Assembly: GCF_002904335.1 (NCBI RefSeq)
Contig: NZ_PPHF01000030.1
Span: 463,915-527,914, forward strand
DNA from: Amycolatopsis sp. CA-126428
GTDB lineage: Bacteria; Actinomycetota; Actinomycetes; Mycobacteriales; Pseudonocardiaceae
Length of the DNA: 64,000 nucleotides
Reading direction: 5' to 3'
Positions 35,621 to 43,998 of the stretch are shown piece after piece. How positions within the stretch are numbered: the stretch's first letter is position 1; each line of letters starts with the position of its first letter. The notes below the pieces were generated by a model. The model ran no database searches and had not been told where the DNA came from. It saw only the letters and a list, made by a program, of their open reading frames with translations. The position numbers and the translations under genes were made by a program.

Positions 35621-37260
35621 GCTCCGAGGCTCCACCGCGGAGTCCCGGGAAAGCGACAGCGCCGCCGCGGACCGCCCGCGGGCTCGGCCTGGCGCTGCTC
35701 GGGCTGGCCCCGATCGGGTTCCTGGTGGTGTTCTTCGCCTGGCCGGTGCTGGCGATCGTCGGACGCGGGTTCGCCGCGGGCGGGCTCGACGTCGTGCTCG
35801 GCGACGCCCGGACCTGGCAGCTGGCCGGGTTCACCGTCGCGAGCGCGGCCGCGTCGACGGTGGTCGCGGTGCTGGCCGGGCTGCCGGTGGCGTTCCTGCT
35901 GGCCCGGGTGCGGCTGCCCGGCGTCGGCTTGGCCCGGACGCTCGTGCTGGTGCCGTTCGTGCTGCCGACCGTGGTCGTCGGGCTGGCGTTCCGGGCGCTG
36001 TGGCCGGACGGCGGCGTGCTGCCGATCGTGCTGGCCAACGCCTTCTTCAACGTCGCCGTCGTCGCGCGGACCGTCGCCGGGCTGTGGGCGCGGCTGGATT
36101 CGCGGACGACCGACGCCGCCCGCGCGCTCGGCGCGTCGCCGTGGCGGGCCTTCCGGTCGGTGACGCTGCCCGCGCTGGCGCCCGCGGTCGCGTCCGCCGC
36201 CGCCGTCGTGTTCCTCTTCTGCGCCACCAGCTTCGGGGTCGTCCTGATCCTGGGCGGCGCGCGCTACCGGACCCTGGAAACCGAGATCTACCTGCGGACG
36301 GTCGACCTGCTGGACCTCTCGGGCGCGGCCGCGCTCTCGCTGATCCAGTTCGCGGCCGTGGTCGCCGCGCTGGTCCTCGGCGGGCTGGCGCGGCGGCGCA
36401 AGGAGGGCGCCCGGATCGGCTCCGGCGGAGCACGTCCGCCGAGGGGCGGCGAGTGGTGGATCGTCGGCGCCGCGGGGGTCGTGCTCGCGTTGCTGGTGAC
36501 GCCGATCGTCGCGCTCCTCGCGGAATCGGTGTCCACAGAGGACGGCTGGAGCCTCGCCGGGTACCGGGCCCTGACGAGCACCGGCGAGAAGGGCGCGCTC
36601 CAGGTGTCCGGCTGGGACGCCGCGCTGAACTCGCTCAAGGTGGCGATCGACGCGACGTTGCTCGCGCTGGTCGTCGGCGTGCTCGCGTCCGTCGTCCTCG
36701 TGGCGCTGCGGCGCTCGCCGGCCAAAGCCGCGCGCGGGCTGGGCGAGACGATGGACGCCGTGCTGATGCTGCCGCTAGGGGTGTCCGCGGTGACCGTCGG
36801 GTTCGGCTACCTGGTGACGCTCGACGCGCTGCCCGGCGACCTGCGGACCTCGCCCTACCTGGTGCCGCTGGCGCAGGCGCTGGTGATCATCCCGCTGATC
36901 GTGCGGATGGTGCTGCCGGTGCTGCGCTCGGTCGACGTCCGGCTGCGGCAGGCCGCCTCGACGCTCGGGGCGAGCCCGCTGCGGGTGTGGCGGGAGATCG
37001 ACCTGCCGCTGACGCTGCGGCCACTGGTCGCGGCGGCGGGCTTCGGGTTCGTCGTGGCCCTCGGCGAATTCGGCGCGACGAGCTTCCTCGCCCGGCCCAC
37101 GGCGCCGACGCTGCCGGTCGCGGTCGCGACGCTGATGGCGCGCCCGGGTGAGCTGAACAACCAGATGGCCTACGCGGCGTGCGCGTTGCTGATGCTCGTG
37201 ACGGTGCTGGCGGTCGCGCTGATCGACCGGCTCGGGCGCGGCGGGGTGGGAGAGTTCTGA
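35617..37260 (+). CDS. thiP: Thiamine ABC transporter permease
   Basis: 547 residues with two fused permease halves, each with about six membrane segments and an EAA loop (TDAARALGASPWRAFRSVTLP and RQAASTLGASPLRVWREIDLP, each split by a short gap). This tandem arrangement is typical of ThiP. The start is set at the GTG forming a GTGA overlap with the thiB stop; in-frame starts 18 and 30 bases earlier exist. The stop overlaps the thiQ start by one base. Confidence 0.9.
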   Translation: MSSEAPPRSPGKATAPPRTARGLGLALLGLAPIGFLVVFFAWPVLAIVGRGFAAGGLDVVLGDARTWQLAGFTVASAAASTVVAVLAGLPVAFLLARVRLPGVGLARTLVLVPFVLPTVVVGLAFRALWPDGGVLPIVLANAFFNVAVVARTVAGLWARLDSRTTDAARALGASPWRAFRSVTLPALAPAVASAAAVVFLFCATSFGVVLILGGARYRTLETEIYLRTVDLLDLSGAAALSLIQFAAVVAALVLGGLARRRKEGARIGSGGARPPRGGEWWIVGAAGVVLALLVTPIVALLAESVSTEDGWSLAGYRALTSTGEKGALQVSGWDAALNSLKVAIDATLLALVVGVLASVVLVALRRSPAKAARGLGETMDAVLMLPLGVSAVTVGFGYLVTLDALPGDLRTSPYLVPLAQALVIIPLIVRMVLPVLRSVDVRLRQAASTLGASPLRVWREIDLPLTLRPLVAAAGFGFVVALGEFGATSFLARPTAPTLPVAVATLMARPGELNNQMAYAACALLMLVTVLAVALIDRLGRGGVGEF

Positions 37261-38273
37261 TGGCGTTGTCGGTGCGGGACCTGACCGTCCACTACGGATC
37301 GTTCGCGGCGGTGCGCGACGCCCGGCTGGACATCGCCGACGGCGAGGTGCTGGCGCTGCTCGGCCCGTCGGGCTCGGGCAAGTCGACGCTGCTGCGCGCG
37401 ATCACCGGCCTCGAGCCGTCGGCGCGCGGCTCGGTGAGCTGGGACGGCGAGGACCTCGGCGCGGTCCCGGTCCACCGGCGCGGCTTCGGCCTGGTGTTCC
37501 AGGACGGCCAGCTGTTCGCCCACCGCGACGTCGCCGCGAACATCGCGTTCGGCCTGCGGATGCACGGCGTGCCGCGGTCTTCGTGGGCGCCGCGCGTGGC
37601 CGAGCTGCTGGAGCTGGTGGGCCTTTCCGGTTTCGAGAAGCGGCGGGTGACGGAGCTGTCCGGCGGCCAGGCCCAGCGGGTGGCGCTGGCCCGGGCGCTG
37701 GCGCCGAAGCCGCGGCTGCTGCTGCTCGACGAGCCACTGTCCGGTTTGGACGCGGGACTGCGTGAGCAGCTGGCGATCGACCTGGCGGACCTGTTGCGGC
37801 GCAGCAAGATCACCGCGCTGCTGGTGACACACGACCAGGAAGAGGCGTTCACGCTGGCCGACCGGGTGGCGGTGCTCGACGCCGGGGAGGTCCGCCAGGA
37901 GGGTGCGGTCCGGCGGGTGTGGCGGAATCCGGCGGACGACGACGTGGCCCGCTTCCTCGGCGTGACGACGTTCGTGGCCGGCGAAGCGGCGGGCGGAGTG
38001 GTCCGCACGACCCTCGGTGAAGTCACCCTCCCGGACGTCGGCGACGGCCCGGTGCGGCTCGGCCTGCGCCCCCACGCACTGCGCGTGGCCGGCGAAGGAG
38101 TGCCGGGCGAGGTCGTGGCGGCGGTCCACCGTCGGGAACACGTGCGGCTGGTGGTGAAGCTAACCGAGTCCACAGTGGACGCGGTCGCCCCGGCGGCGTC
38201 GGACCTGCGCGCCGGGGACGCGGTGCGGCTCGCACTCGACCCCGACGGCATGGCGGTGGTCGGGTTGTCGTGA
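37260..38273 (+). CDS. thiQ: Thiamine ABC transporter ATP-binding protein
   Basis: 337 residues: Walker A GPSGSGKST, Q-loop VFQDGQLFAH, signature ELSGGQAQRVALARAL, Walker B LLLLDEPLSGLD and H-loop LLVTHDQEEAF, followed by a roughly 100-residue TOBE-like C-terminal domain. It energises ThiP. The ATG overlaps the thiP stop (TGATG). Its own TGA lies inside the left arm of palindrome copy 3, so terminator and stop codon are merged. Confidence 0.9.
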   Translation: MALSVRDLTVHYGSFAAVRDARLDIADGEVLALLGPSGSGKSTLLRAITGLEPSARGSVSWDGEDLGAVPVHRRGFGLVFQDGQLFAHRDVAANIAFGLRMHGVPRSSWAPRVAELLELVGLSGFEKRRVTELSGGQAQRVALARALAPKPRLLLLDEPLSGLDAGLREQLAIDLADLLRRSKITALLVTHDQEEAFTLADRVAVLDAGEVRQEGAVRRVWRNPADDDVARFLGVTTFVAGEAAGGVVRTTLGEVTLPDVGDGPVRLGLRPHALRVAGEGVPGEVVAAVHRREHVRLVVKLTESTVDAVAPAASDLRAGDAVRLALDPDGMAVVGLS

Positions 38274-38312
38274 GTGGTAACGCGGGTTCTAACCCGCCTT
38301 ACCACTCACGAC
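38267..38312. terminator. 46-bp palindromic element, copy 3
   Basis: GTCGTGAGTGGTAA and TTACCACTCACGAC pair around GCGGGTT/AACCCGC, with a single C/C mismatch. It contains the thiQ stop codon and ends 6 bp from the stop of the convergent ABC permease, so it can act for both operons. Confidence 0.85.
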
Positions 38313-38317
38313 CGGTC

Positions 38318-39199
38318 TCAGCCATCCCGGGTGGACAGGCGGGCGTAGGCCAGCGAAAGCCCGATCACGATGTAGCAGGCCGCGCGCAACGCGCCTTCGC
38401 CCAGCATCTGCGTGCCCATCGGGTCCTGCAGGACCTCCGCCGGGGCCAGCGACCAGTTCTGCGTCAGCAGGAACGGGTGCAGCCAGTCGAGCGAAGACAG
38501 GAACCCGAGGATCGTGAACACGATGTCGCCCGCCAGGACGGACGCCACCACCAGCATCGGGTGCTCGGTCCAGCTGGAGATCGCCAGCGCCACCGCGCCG
38601 ACCGCCCACAGCTGCAGCACCACCCAGCCCGCCACCAGCAGGATCCGGGCCAGCGCACCGCCGAGGGACAACGTCGTGCCCGACAGCGTGAACAGCGAAT
38701 CCGTGCCGTTGATGATGAGCCCGGTGACCACGCCCGTCACGCACATCGCCAGCACCGAAACGACCGACACCGTCGCGACGCCGAACGCCTTGACCGCCAG
38801 CAGCCGGCCGCGGCCGACCGGGGCGATCAGCCAGCCGCGCAGCGTGCCGTGCGAGGTCTCGCCCGCGATCGCGTCCGCGCCCGCCATGGCCGAGGCCAGC
38901 GGGAGCAGCAGCGCCAGCGACATCACGATCGCCGCGATCGGCAGCACGAACGCGTTGTTGACCGCGGACGAGAGCAGCGCTCCGCCGCCTTCGTCCGGGC
39001 CGCCGCCGGCGTTCGGGTTGTCGTCCACCAGCGTCAGGCCGATGCCGATCACCACCGGGATCAGTGCCAGCAATCCGAGCACGGCCAGCGTGCGCGGCCG
39101 CCGGAAGATCCAGCGCAGTTCCGCGGCCAGCAGCCGCGGCAACGGCACCGTGTCGTGGCCCGTGCGGGCCGCCGGTGCGTCGAGAACCGCCGTCGTCAT
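38318..39199 (-). CDS. ABC-2 type transporter permease
   Basis: 293 residues with six hydrophobic segments: TLAVLGLLALIPVVIGIGL, an extracytoplasmic Gly/Asp/Asn-rich loop, AAIVMSLALLLPLASAMAG, then the GETSHGTLRGWLIAPVGRGRLLAVK cytoplasmic loop typical of ABC-2 permeases, and three further helices. It overlaps the ATPase upstream as ATGA. Likely an exporter or a bacitracin/antibiotic-resistance-type transporter rather than an importer, since no binding protein is present. Confidence 0.85.
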   Translation of the reverse strand: MTTAVLDAPAARTGHDTVPLPRLLAAELRWIFRRPRTLAVLGLLALIPVVIGIGLTLVDDNPNAGGGPDEGGGALLSSAVNNAFVLPIAAIVMSLALLLPLASAMAGADAIAGETSHGTLRGWLIAPVGRGRLLAVKAFGVATVSVVSVLAMCVTGVVTGLIINGTDSLFTLSGTTLSLGGALARILLVAGWVVLQLWAVGAVALAISSWTEHPMLVVASVLAGDIVFTILGFLSSLDWLHPFLLTQNWSLAPAEVLQDPMGTQMLGEGALRAACYIVIGLSLAYARLSTRDG

Positions 39200-40170
39200 T
39201 CCGCCCCCTCGGTCAGCCGCGCGAACAGGTCTTCCAGGCCGGTGCGGGCCCGCGTCGCCTCGTGGACCGCGACCCCCGCGCCCACCAGGACCTGCAGCAC
39301 CCGCGGCGCCTCGGCCGCGGTCAGATCGGCCCGGATGCCGTCCGGCGTGAGCCGGGCGCCGATCCGGTTCTCCCGCAGCACTTCCACCGCCTGCTCCGCG
39401 TCCGGCGTGCGGACCAGCAGGGCCGCGTTCCCGGACTCCAGCAGCTCCGCCAGCTCGCCTTGCGCGACGACGTTGCCGGACTGCAGCACGGCCACGTGCG
39501 TGCACGTCGCCTCGACCTCGGCCAGCAGGTGCGACGACACCAGCACGGTGACGCCCTCGGCGTGCAGCTCGGCCACGATCCTGCGGATCTCCCTGGTACC
39601 AGCAGGGTCGAGGCCGTTGGTCGGCTCGTCGAGCACGACCATCTTGCGCGGCACCAGCAACGCCGAAGCGAGCCCGAGCCGTTGCTTCATGCCGAGCGAA
39701 TACCCCTTGTACCGCCGCCGTGCCGCCCCGGTCAGGCCGACGCGCTCCAGCGCCGTGTCCACCGCGGCAGGGATCCCGGCCGAGGACAGCCGCGGTTCCG
39801 CCGCGGCGAAGCGCAGCAAGTTGTCGCGCCCGGACAGGAACGGGTGGAAGCCCGGCCCCTCGACCAGTGCGCCGACGTCCGGCAGCGCGTGGGCGGCGGC
39901 GTCCGGCATCGGGCGGCCGAGCAGCTCGACCTCGCCCTCGGTCGGCCGGACCAGGCCGAGCAGCATCCGGATGGTGGTCGTCTTGCCCGAGCCGTTCGGC
40001 CCGAGCATCCCGACGACCGCGCCCTGCGGGATGTCGAGGTCGACGTGGTCGACCGCGACGGTGCTGCCGTAGACCTTGCGCAGTCCCCGGGTCCGCGCGG
40101 CGAGCGGAACCGCCGGGGCGGACGCCTCCGAAGAGACGTCCGCCCCGGACCGCACAGTCGTGCTGGTCAC
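39196..40170 (-). CDS. ABC transporter ATP-binding protein
   Basis: 324 residues: Walker A GPNGSGKTT, signature YSLGMKQRLGLASALL, Walker B MVVLDEPTNGLDP and H-loop VLVSSHLLAEVE, with the C-terminal extension seen in CcmA/DrrA-like exporters. A 25-residue polar N-terminus precedes the nucleotide-binding domain. It lies between the LolA-like gene and the permease, overlapping both as ATGA, so the three are a single unit. Confidence 0.9.
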   Translation of the reverse strand: MTSTTVRSGADVSSEASAPAVPLAARTRGLRKVYGSTVAVDHVDLDIPQGAVVGMLGPNGSGKTTTIRMLLGLVRPTEGEVELLGRPMPDAAAHALPDVGALVEGPGFHPFLSGRDNLLRFAAAEPRLSSAGIPAAVDTALERVGLTGAARRRYKGYSLGMKQRLGLASALLVPRKMVVLDEPTNGLDPAGTREIRRIVAELHAEGVTVLVSSHLLAEVEATCTHVAVLQSGNVVAQGELAELLESGNAALLVRTPDAEQAVEVLRENRIGARLTPDGIRADLTAAEAPRVLQVLVGAGVAVHEATRARTGLEDLFARLTEGAE

Positions 40171-41264
40171 TTCTGACCCAGCGCTTCGTACAGGACCTGC
40201 TCCGGCACCGCACCGGCGGCGAACCGGCCGTCGTCGGTCAGCACCGCGCTGCCGACCTTCGTGGTGACGAGGTAGCCGCTGCCCCAGGCGCCGTTGACCT
40301 TCTTCGCGAACCGCTCGAGCAGCGCCTTCGGGTCCGCGTTGCCGCCGCGGCCTTCACGGCCGGACTGCTGCTTCGGCGCCGCGTTCAGCGCGTCCGCCGG
40401 GACCTTGCCGGTGACGACGGTGTCCCAGCCGTCGCCGACGACCTTGACGTCCTGCTTCGCCTGCTCGGCGAGGTCCTTGTGCTGCTGGTCGATCGTCGGC
40501 GTCTTCTCCTGCACCTTCGCGCCCTTCGGCGGGGTGAAGGTGAAGAGGTCGGCCGGCTGCTGGGTGAACTCGATCTCGGTGAACGCCACCTCGAGGGCCG
40601 GCGTCGCCGTGCCGTTGCTCAGCACCGACATCCGCAGCGGCATCCGCGTCTGCGAGTCGACCGCCACGCGGATCTCACGCAGCAGCGTCCGCTCGGTCGG
40701 CTTCGGCGTCAGGACCAGCTCGTAGGCCGGGCGGCCGGCGACGGTCGCGGTGCCGTCGACCGACACCGTGCTGCTCTCGCGGACCTTCGCGAGCAGTTCC
40801 GTCGACGCCGCCAGCGGGTCGGCGGTCTTGTCGCTGCCCGCGCCCTTCTGCTGGGCCACGTCGGCCGGGATGGTCACCTTGGTGGCGGTGTTCGTCTTGG
40901 AGCTGTAGTCCCAGACGGTGGTGCCGTCGTGGACGACGGTCTGCTGGCTCGCGCCCTGCGTGACGGCCAGCCGGCTCTTGCCCGCGCCGTCGGTGAACAG
41001 GTGCGCCGAGTCCATGTTCAGCGCGGACGCGCCCGGCACCGCGTTCCCCAGCGCGGGCAGGCCCAGGTCGTTGCTCACCTTCACCGTGCCGTCGAACGCG
41101 CCCGGCTTCGCCTTGGCCACCGACTGGACCAGGTCCTCGGCGCTCACCTGCGGCAGCGCCGGCTTGTCGTCGGCGCTGGCCGGCATCGCGACGAACGCGA
41201 GGCCACCGGCACCGAGCGCGGTGCCGAGGACCGCGGCGGTGATGCCCTTCGTCTTCGGTTTCAT
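40167..41264 (-). CDS. Secreted LolA-like outer-layer lipoprotein-carrier-fold protein
   Basis: 365 residues. A Sec signal peptide (ITAAVLGTALGAGGLAFVAMPASA) ends before DDKP; there is no lipobox. The body has alternating beta-strands (HLFTDGAGKSRLAVTQGASQ, VWDYSSKTNTATKV and RPAYELVLTPK) and the LolA/LppX-type half-barrel pattern with ...ALEVAFTEIEF. Similar actinobacterial proteins lie next to ABC exporters and two-component systems. It may bind a hydrophobic ligand outside the cell. GGGAGAGA precedes the ATG. Confidence 0.7.
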   Translation of the reverse strand: MKPKTKGITAAVLGTALGAGGLAFVAMPASADDKPALPQVSAEDLVQSVAKAKPGAFDGTVKVSNDLGLPALGNAVPGASALNMDSAHLFTDGAGKSRLAVTQGASQQTVVHDGTTVWDYSSKTNTATKVTIPADVAQQKGAGSDKTADPLAASTELLAKVRESSTVSVDGTATVAGRPAYELVLTPKPTERTLLREIRVAVDSQTRMPLRMSVLSNGTATPALEVAFTEIEFTQQPADLFTFTPPKGAKVQEKTPTIDQQHKDLAEQAKQDVKVVGDGWDTVVTGKVPADALNAAPKQQSGREGRGGNADPKALLERFAKKVNGAWGSGYLVTTKVGSAVLTDDGRFAAGAVPEQVLYEALGQK

Positions 41265-41333
41265 GCGTCTCTCCCTGTGGTGTTCCCGGGCTTGAGTGTG
41301 CCCGGCTCCCTGGCCACGACGCTTCCCTCTCGA

Positions 41334-41385
41334 GGCTGAGATACCCCTGAAGGTTCTCCCTCTCCGGCTGAGATCGCGCTGAGAA
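41334..41385. promoter_or_regulatory. Paired direct repeats, putative response-regulator sites
   Basis: GGCTGAGAT occurs at 41334 and 41366, 32 bp (three helical turns) apart, each followed at 4 bp by CTGA. On the minus strand each site is a direct repeat of CTCAG/TTCAG half-sites 11 bp apart, the usual layout for OmpR-family regulators. They lie in the 148-bp region between the LolA/ABC operon and the divergent response-regulator gene, so they could control both. Confidence 0.5.
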
Positions 41386-41412
41386 CCGACGCACGACCTG
41401 CGAAAACCGGCC

Positions 41413-42129
41413 ATGATGAGTCTCGTGAAACCTCGGGTGCTGGTGGTCGACGACGAACCGGGCGTGCGGAAGGCGCTGCAGCGCGGGCTGCGTGCGGAGG
41501 GCATGGACGTGGTCACCGCCGCGGACGGGCCCACCGGCCTGCAGCTGGCGAGCACCGGCTCGTTCGACGTCGTCCTGCTCGACATCATGCTGCCGGGCCT
41601 GTCCGGCTACCGCGTGCTGGAGCGGCTGCGCAAGGACGGCGTCACCACCCCGGTGCTGCTCGTCTCGGCGAAGGACGGCGAGATCGACCAAGCCGACGGC
41701 CTCGACCTCGGTGCCGACGGCTACCTCGTCAAGCCGTTCTCGTTCGTGGTGCTGGTCGCGCAGGTCCGCGCGGTGCTGCGCCGGGCCGGGCCGGAAGCCG
41801 GCCGCGGCACGCTGCGGCTCGGCGCGCTGGCCGTCGACCGCGGGCTGCGGCAGGTGCACTGGCACGACGAAGAGGTCGGGCTGAGCCCGCGGGAGTTCGC
41901 GCTGCTGGAGGTCCTCGTCGGGCGGGCCGGCACGGTCGTCACGAAGGACGAGCTGCTGCGCGCGGTCTGGGGCGAGGAGCAGGCGGTGACCCGCAACCTC
42001 GTCGAGGTCTACGTCGGGTACGTGCGCCGCAAGCTCGACGCGGTCGGGGCCGGCGCGCTGCTGCGGACCGTGCGGGGGCACGGCTACCTGGCGTCCGACG
42101 CACAGCTCGACGAGGTCATCACCCCGTGA
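41413..42129 (+). CDS. OmpR-family response regulator
   Basis: 238 residues. The receiver domain has the acidic pair DDEP, phosphoacceptor Asp57 in VVLLDIMLPG, and the Lys of LVKPF. The winged-helix output domain is clear in LSPREFALLEVLVGRAG and YVGYVRRKLDA. The exact start is uncertain: ATG codons at 41413 and 41416 and a GTG at 41425 are all possible. It overlaps the kinase gene by GTGA and is divergent from the ABC operon it probably regulates. Confidence 0.88.
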   Translation: MMSLVKPRVLVVDDEPGVRKALQRGLRAEGMDVVTAADGPTGLQLASTGSFDVVLLDIMLPGLSGYRVLERLRKDGVTTPVLLVSAKDGEIDQADGLDLGADGYLVKPFSFVVLVAQVRAVLRRAGPEAGRGTLRLGALAVDRGLRQVHWHDEEVGLSPREFALLEVLVGRAGTVVTKDELLRAVWGEEQAVTRNLVEVYVGYVRRKLDAVGAGALLRTVRGHGYLASDAQLDEVITP

Positions 42130-43445
42130 CCTCCTGGTGGCGGGGCCGGACCCTGCAGGCCCGGATCACCGTGCTGGCCGCGACGATCACCCTGGTCTGC
42201 CTGCTCGGGCTGGCGGCGCTGGCCGCGTCGAACCTCTCACCCCGGCTCATCGGCTCGGTCGACCACGAGCTGACGAGCGCGCTCGGCCCGGCCGGGGCCG
42301 AGGTGAGCGCGGGCCGTCCGCTGTCCGGGTCCGCCCCGGTGACGCTGCGGGTGCTCGACATCGCGGGCGCACCCGTGGACGGCGGCACCCCGACCGGGCT
42401 CTCCGCTTCGGACGTCTCGGCGCTCAAGGCGGGTCAGCCGGTCCAGCGCGACGGCGCGCGGTACCTGGGGACGGTCGTCAGCGCGCCGGACGGCGCGCAG
42501 CGGCTGGTCGTCGCGGGAGCCGGCCTGGTCGGGTTCGCCGCCGCGGTGCACTACGGCGGCGTGTGGCTGGTGGTCGTCGCGGTGGTCGGCGCGCTGGTCG
42601 CGGGGTTCGCGACGTGGCTGGTGGTGCGCCTGTCGCTGCGGCCGGTCGCGCGCATGCGGGGTTCGGTGCGGTCGCTGCCGCCGGCGGCGCGGCTGGCGCT
42701 GCCGGACTCGCACGACGAGCTGCGCGCGCTGGCGGAGGAGTTCAACGCGCTGCTGGAACGGCAGGAACAGGCCAGCGACCGGCTCCGGCGCTTCACCGGC
42801 GACGCCGCGCACGAGCTGCGCTCGCCGGTCGCGTCGATCCGGGTGCAGGCCGAGGTCGCCGTCACCAACCCCGATCCGGAGCTCGCGCAGGAGACGCTGT
42901 CGGACATCTTGACCGAGGCCGAGCGGCTGTCGTCGCTGCTGGACGGGCTGCTGTCGCTGGCCCGCTCGGACGCGGGGGAGGTGCCGCCCGCTTCGCCGGT
43001 CGAGCTGGTGAGCGAGGTCCGCGCGGCGGTGGCCCGGCTCCCGGCGGGGACCCCGGAGACCCGGGTGAGCACGGCGGTCGCCCAGGCGTGGGCGTCGGCC
43101 GCGCACGCGGAGGTGGAGCTGGTGCTGGACAACCTGCTGCGCAACGCGTGCCGCTACGCACGCGGCCAGATCGTGGTGTCGGTGCTGGCGTCGCGGTCAT
43201 CGGTGCGGGTCGTGGTCGACGACGACGGGCCGGGGATCGCGCCGGAGCACCGCGAGAAGGTGTTCGACCGCTTTTACCGGATCGCGGACGACCGGGCCCG
43301 CTCGTCGGGCGGCACGGGACTGGGCCTGGCGATGGTGGCGGAGACGGTCCGGCGCCGAGGTGGCCGCGTCCAGGTGGGCGAGTCCCCGGACGGCGGCGCG
43401 CGGTTCGTGGTCGTCTGGCGCGCGGCCGCGGGCGGGGAGGCGTGA
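42126..43445 (+). CDS. Sensor histidine kinase
   Basis: 439 residues. Two membrane segments (ITVLAATITLVCLLGLAALAA and GGVWLVVVAVVGALVAGFATWLVV) flank a short extracytoplasmic domain of about 110 residues. Next come a HAMP region, the phosphoacceptor His229 in GDAAHELRSPVA, the N-box DNLLRNACRYA, G1 DDDGPGIAPEHREKVFDRFYR (read across two blocks) and G2 GGTGLGLAM. It phosphorylates the adjacent regulator. Given the neighbouring LolA-like protein and exporter it may sense envelope or antibiotic stress; that is inference. Confidence 0.88.
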   Translation: MTSWWRGRTLQARITVLAATITLVCLLGLAALAASNLSPRLIGSVDHELTSALGPAGAEVSAGRPLSGSAPVTLRVLDIAGAPVDGGTPTGLSASDVSALKAGQPVQRDGARYLGTVVSAPDGAQRLVVAGAGLVGFAAAVHYGGVWLVVVAVVGALVAGFATWLVVRLSLRPVARMRGSVRSLPPAARLALPDSHDELRALAEEFNALLERQEQASDRLRRFTGDAAHELRSPVASIRVQAEVAVTNPDPELAQETLSDILTEAERLSSLLDGLLSLARSDAGEVPPASPVELVSEVRAAVARLPAGTPETRVSTAVAQAWASAAHAEVELVLDNLLRNACRYARGQIVVSVLASRSSVRVVVDDDGPGIAPEHREKVFDRFYRIADDRARSSGGTGLGLAMVAETVRRRGGRVQVGESPDGGARFVVVWRAAAGGEA

Positions 43446-43451
43446 CGGAAC

Positions 43452-43577
43452 GGTCGGTTGACGCACCCGGAGGGTCGGTTCGCGTACCTGGAGGGTCGGT
43501 TCGCGTGATTGGCGGGGCATCTCGCGTGATTGGAGAGGCGACACGCGTGATTGGCGGGGCGACACGGCGTGCGGCCG
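43452..43577. repeat. Array of 21-bp repeats joining two unit types
   Basis: Five units start at 43452, 43473, 43494, 43515 and 43536, plus a degenerate sixth, all at 21-bp spacing. The first two or three read GGTCGGTTCGCGTACCTGG, as in the array at 24079. The last ones read GGGCATCTCGCGTGATTGG, as in the reverse complement of the array at 22690 (19 of 21 positions in the best unit). It lies between the kinase stop codon and the NUDIX promoter. Confidence 0.9.
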
Positions 43578-43594
43578 GCGGCGGGGCTTCCGGG

Positions 43595-43600
43595 TAGGTT
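43595..43600 (+). promoter_or_regulatory. -10 element of leaderless NUDIX gene promoter
   Basis: TAGGTT ends 8 nt before the GTG, with no ribosome binding site; it immediately follows the repeat array. Confidence 0.5.
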
Positions 43601-43608
43601 CCGGGACT

Positions 43609-43998
43609 GTGAACGCTGTGATCGTGGGAGCCGCCCTGGTGCGGGACGGCAAGCTGCTGGCCCAGCAGCGGGCCTGGCCGCCGAAGCACGCGGGGCAGTG
43701 GGAACTGCCCGGCGGCCGGGTCGAAGAAGAGGAGTCTGAGGCCTTCGCGCTGGCTCGCGAGTGCAGCGAGGAGCTCGACGTCGTCGTCGAGGTCGGCGGC
43801 CGGGTCGGGGAGGACATCCCGCTGCCCGGTGGGCGGGTTCTCCGCATCTACGCCGCGAAGCTCGTTTCGCCGGGGGACGAGCCGCGGGCCGTCGAGCACC
43901 GAGCCGTGCGCTGGCTCGGGCCCGACGACCTCGACGACGTCGACTGGCTGCCCGCCGACCGGATCCTGCTGCCGGCCTTCCGCGCGCTCCTCAGTTAG
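43609..43998 (+). CDS. NUDIX hydrolase (MutT-like)
   Basis: 129 residues with the Nudix box GGRVEEEESEAFALARECSEEL; the position usually held by Gly at the end of the motif is Asp. N-terminal VIVGAALVRDGKLLAQQRAWPPKHAGQWELPGG, in two blocks, is typical of MutT/CTP-pyrophosphohydrolases that clean damaged nucleotides. It overlaps the end of the convergent trpS by 8 bp. Confidence 0.88.
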   Translation: MNAVIVGAALVRDGKLLAQQRAWPPKHAGQWELPGGRVEEEESEAFALARECSEELDVVVEVGGRVGEDIPLPGGRVLRIYAAKLVSPGDEPRAVEHRAVRWLGPDDLDDVDWLPADRILLPAFRALLS

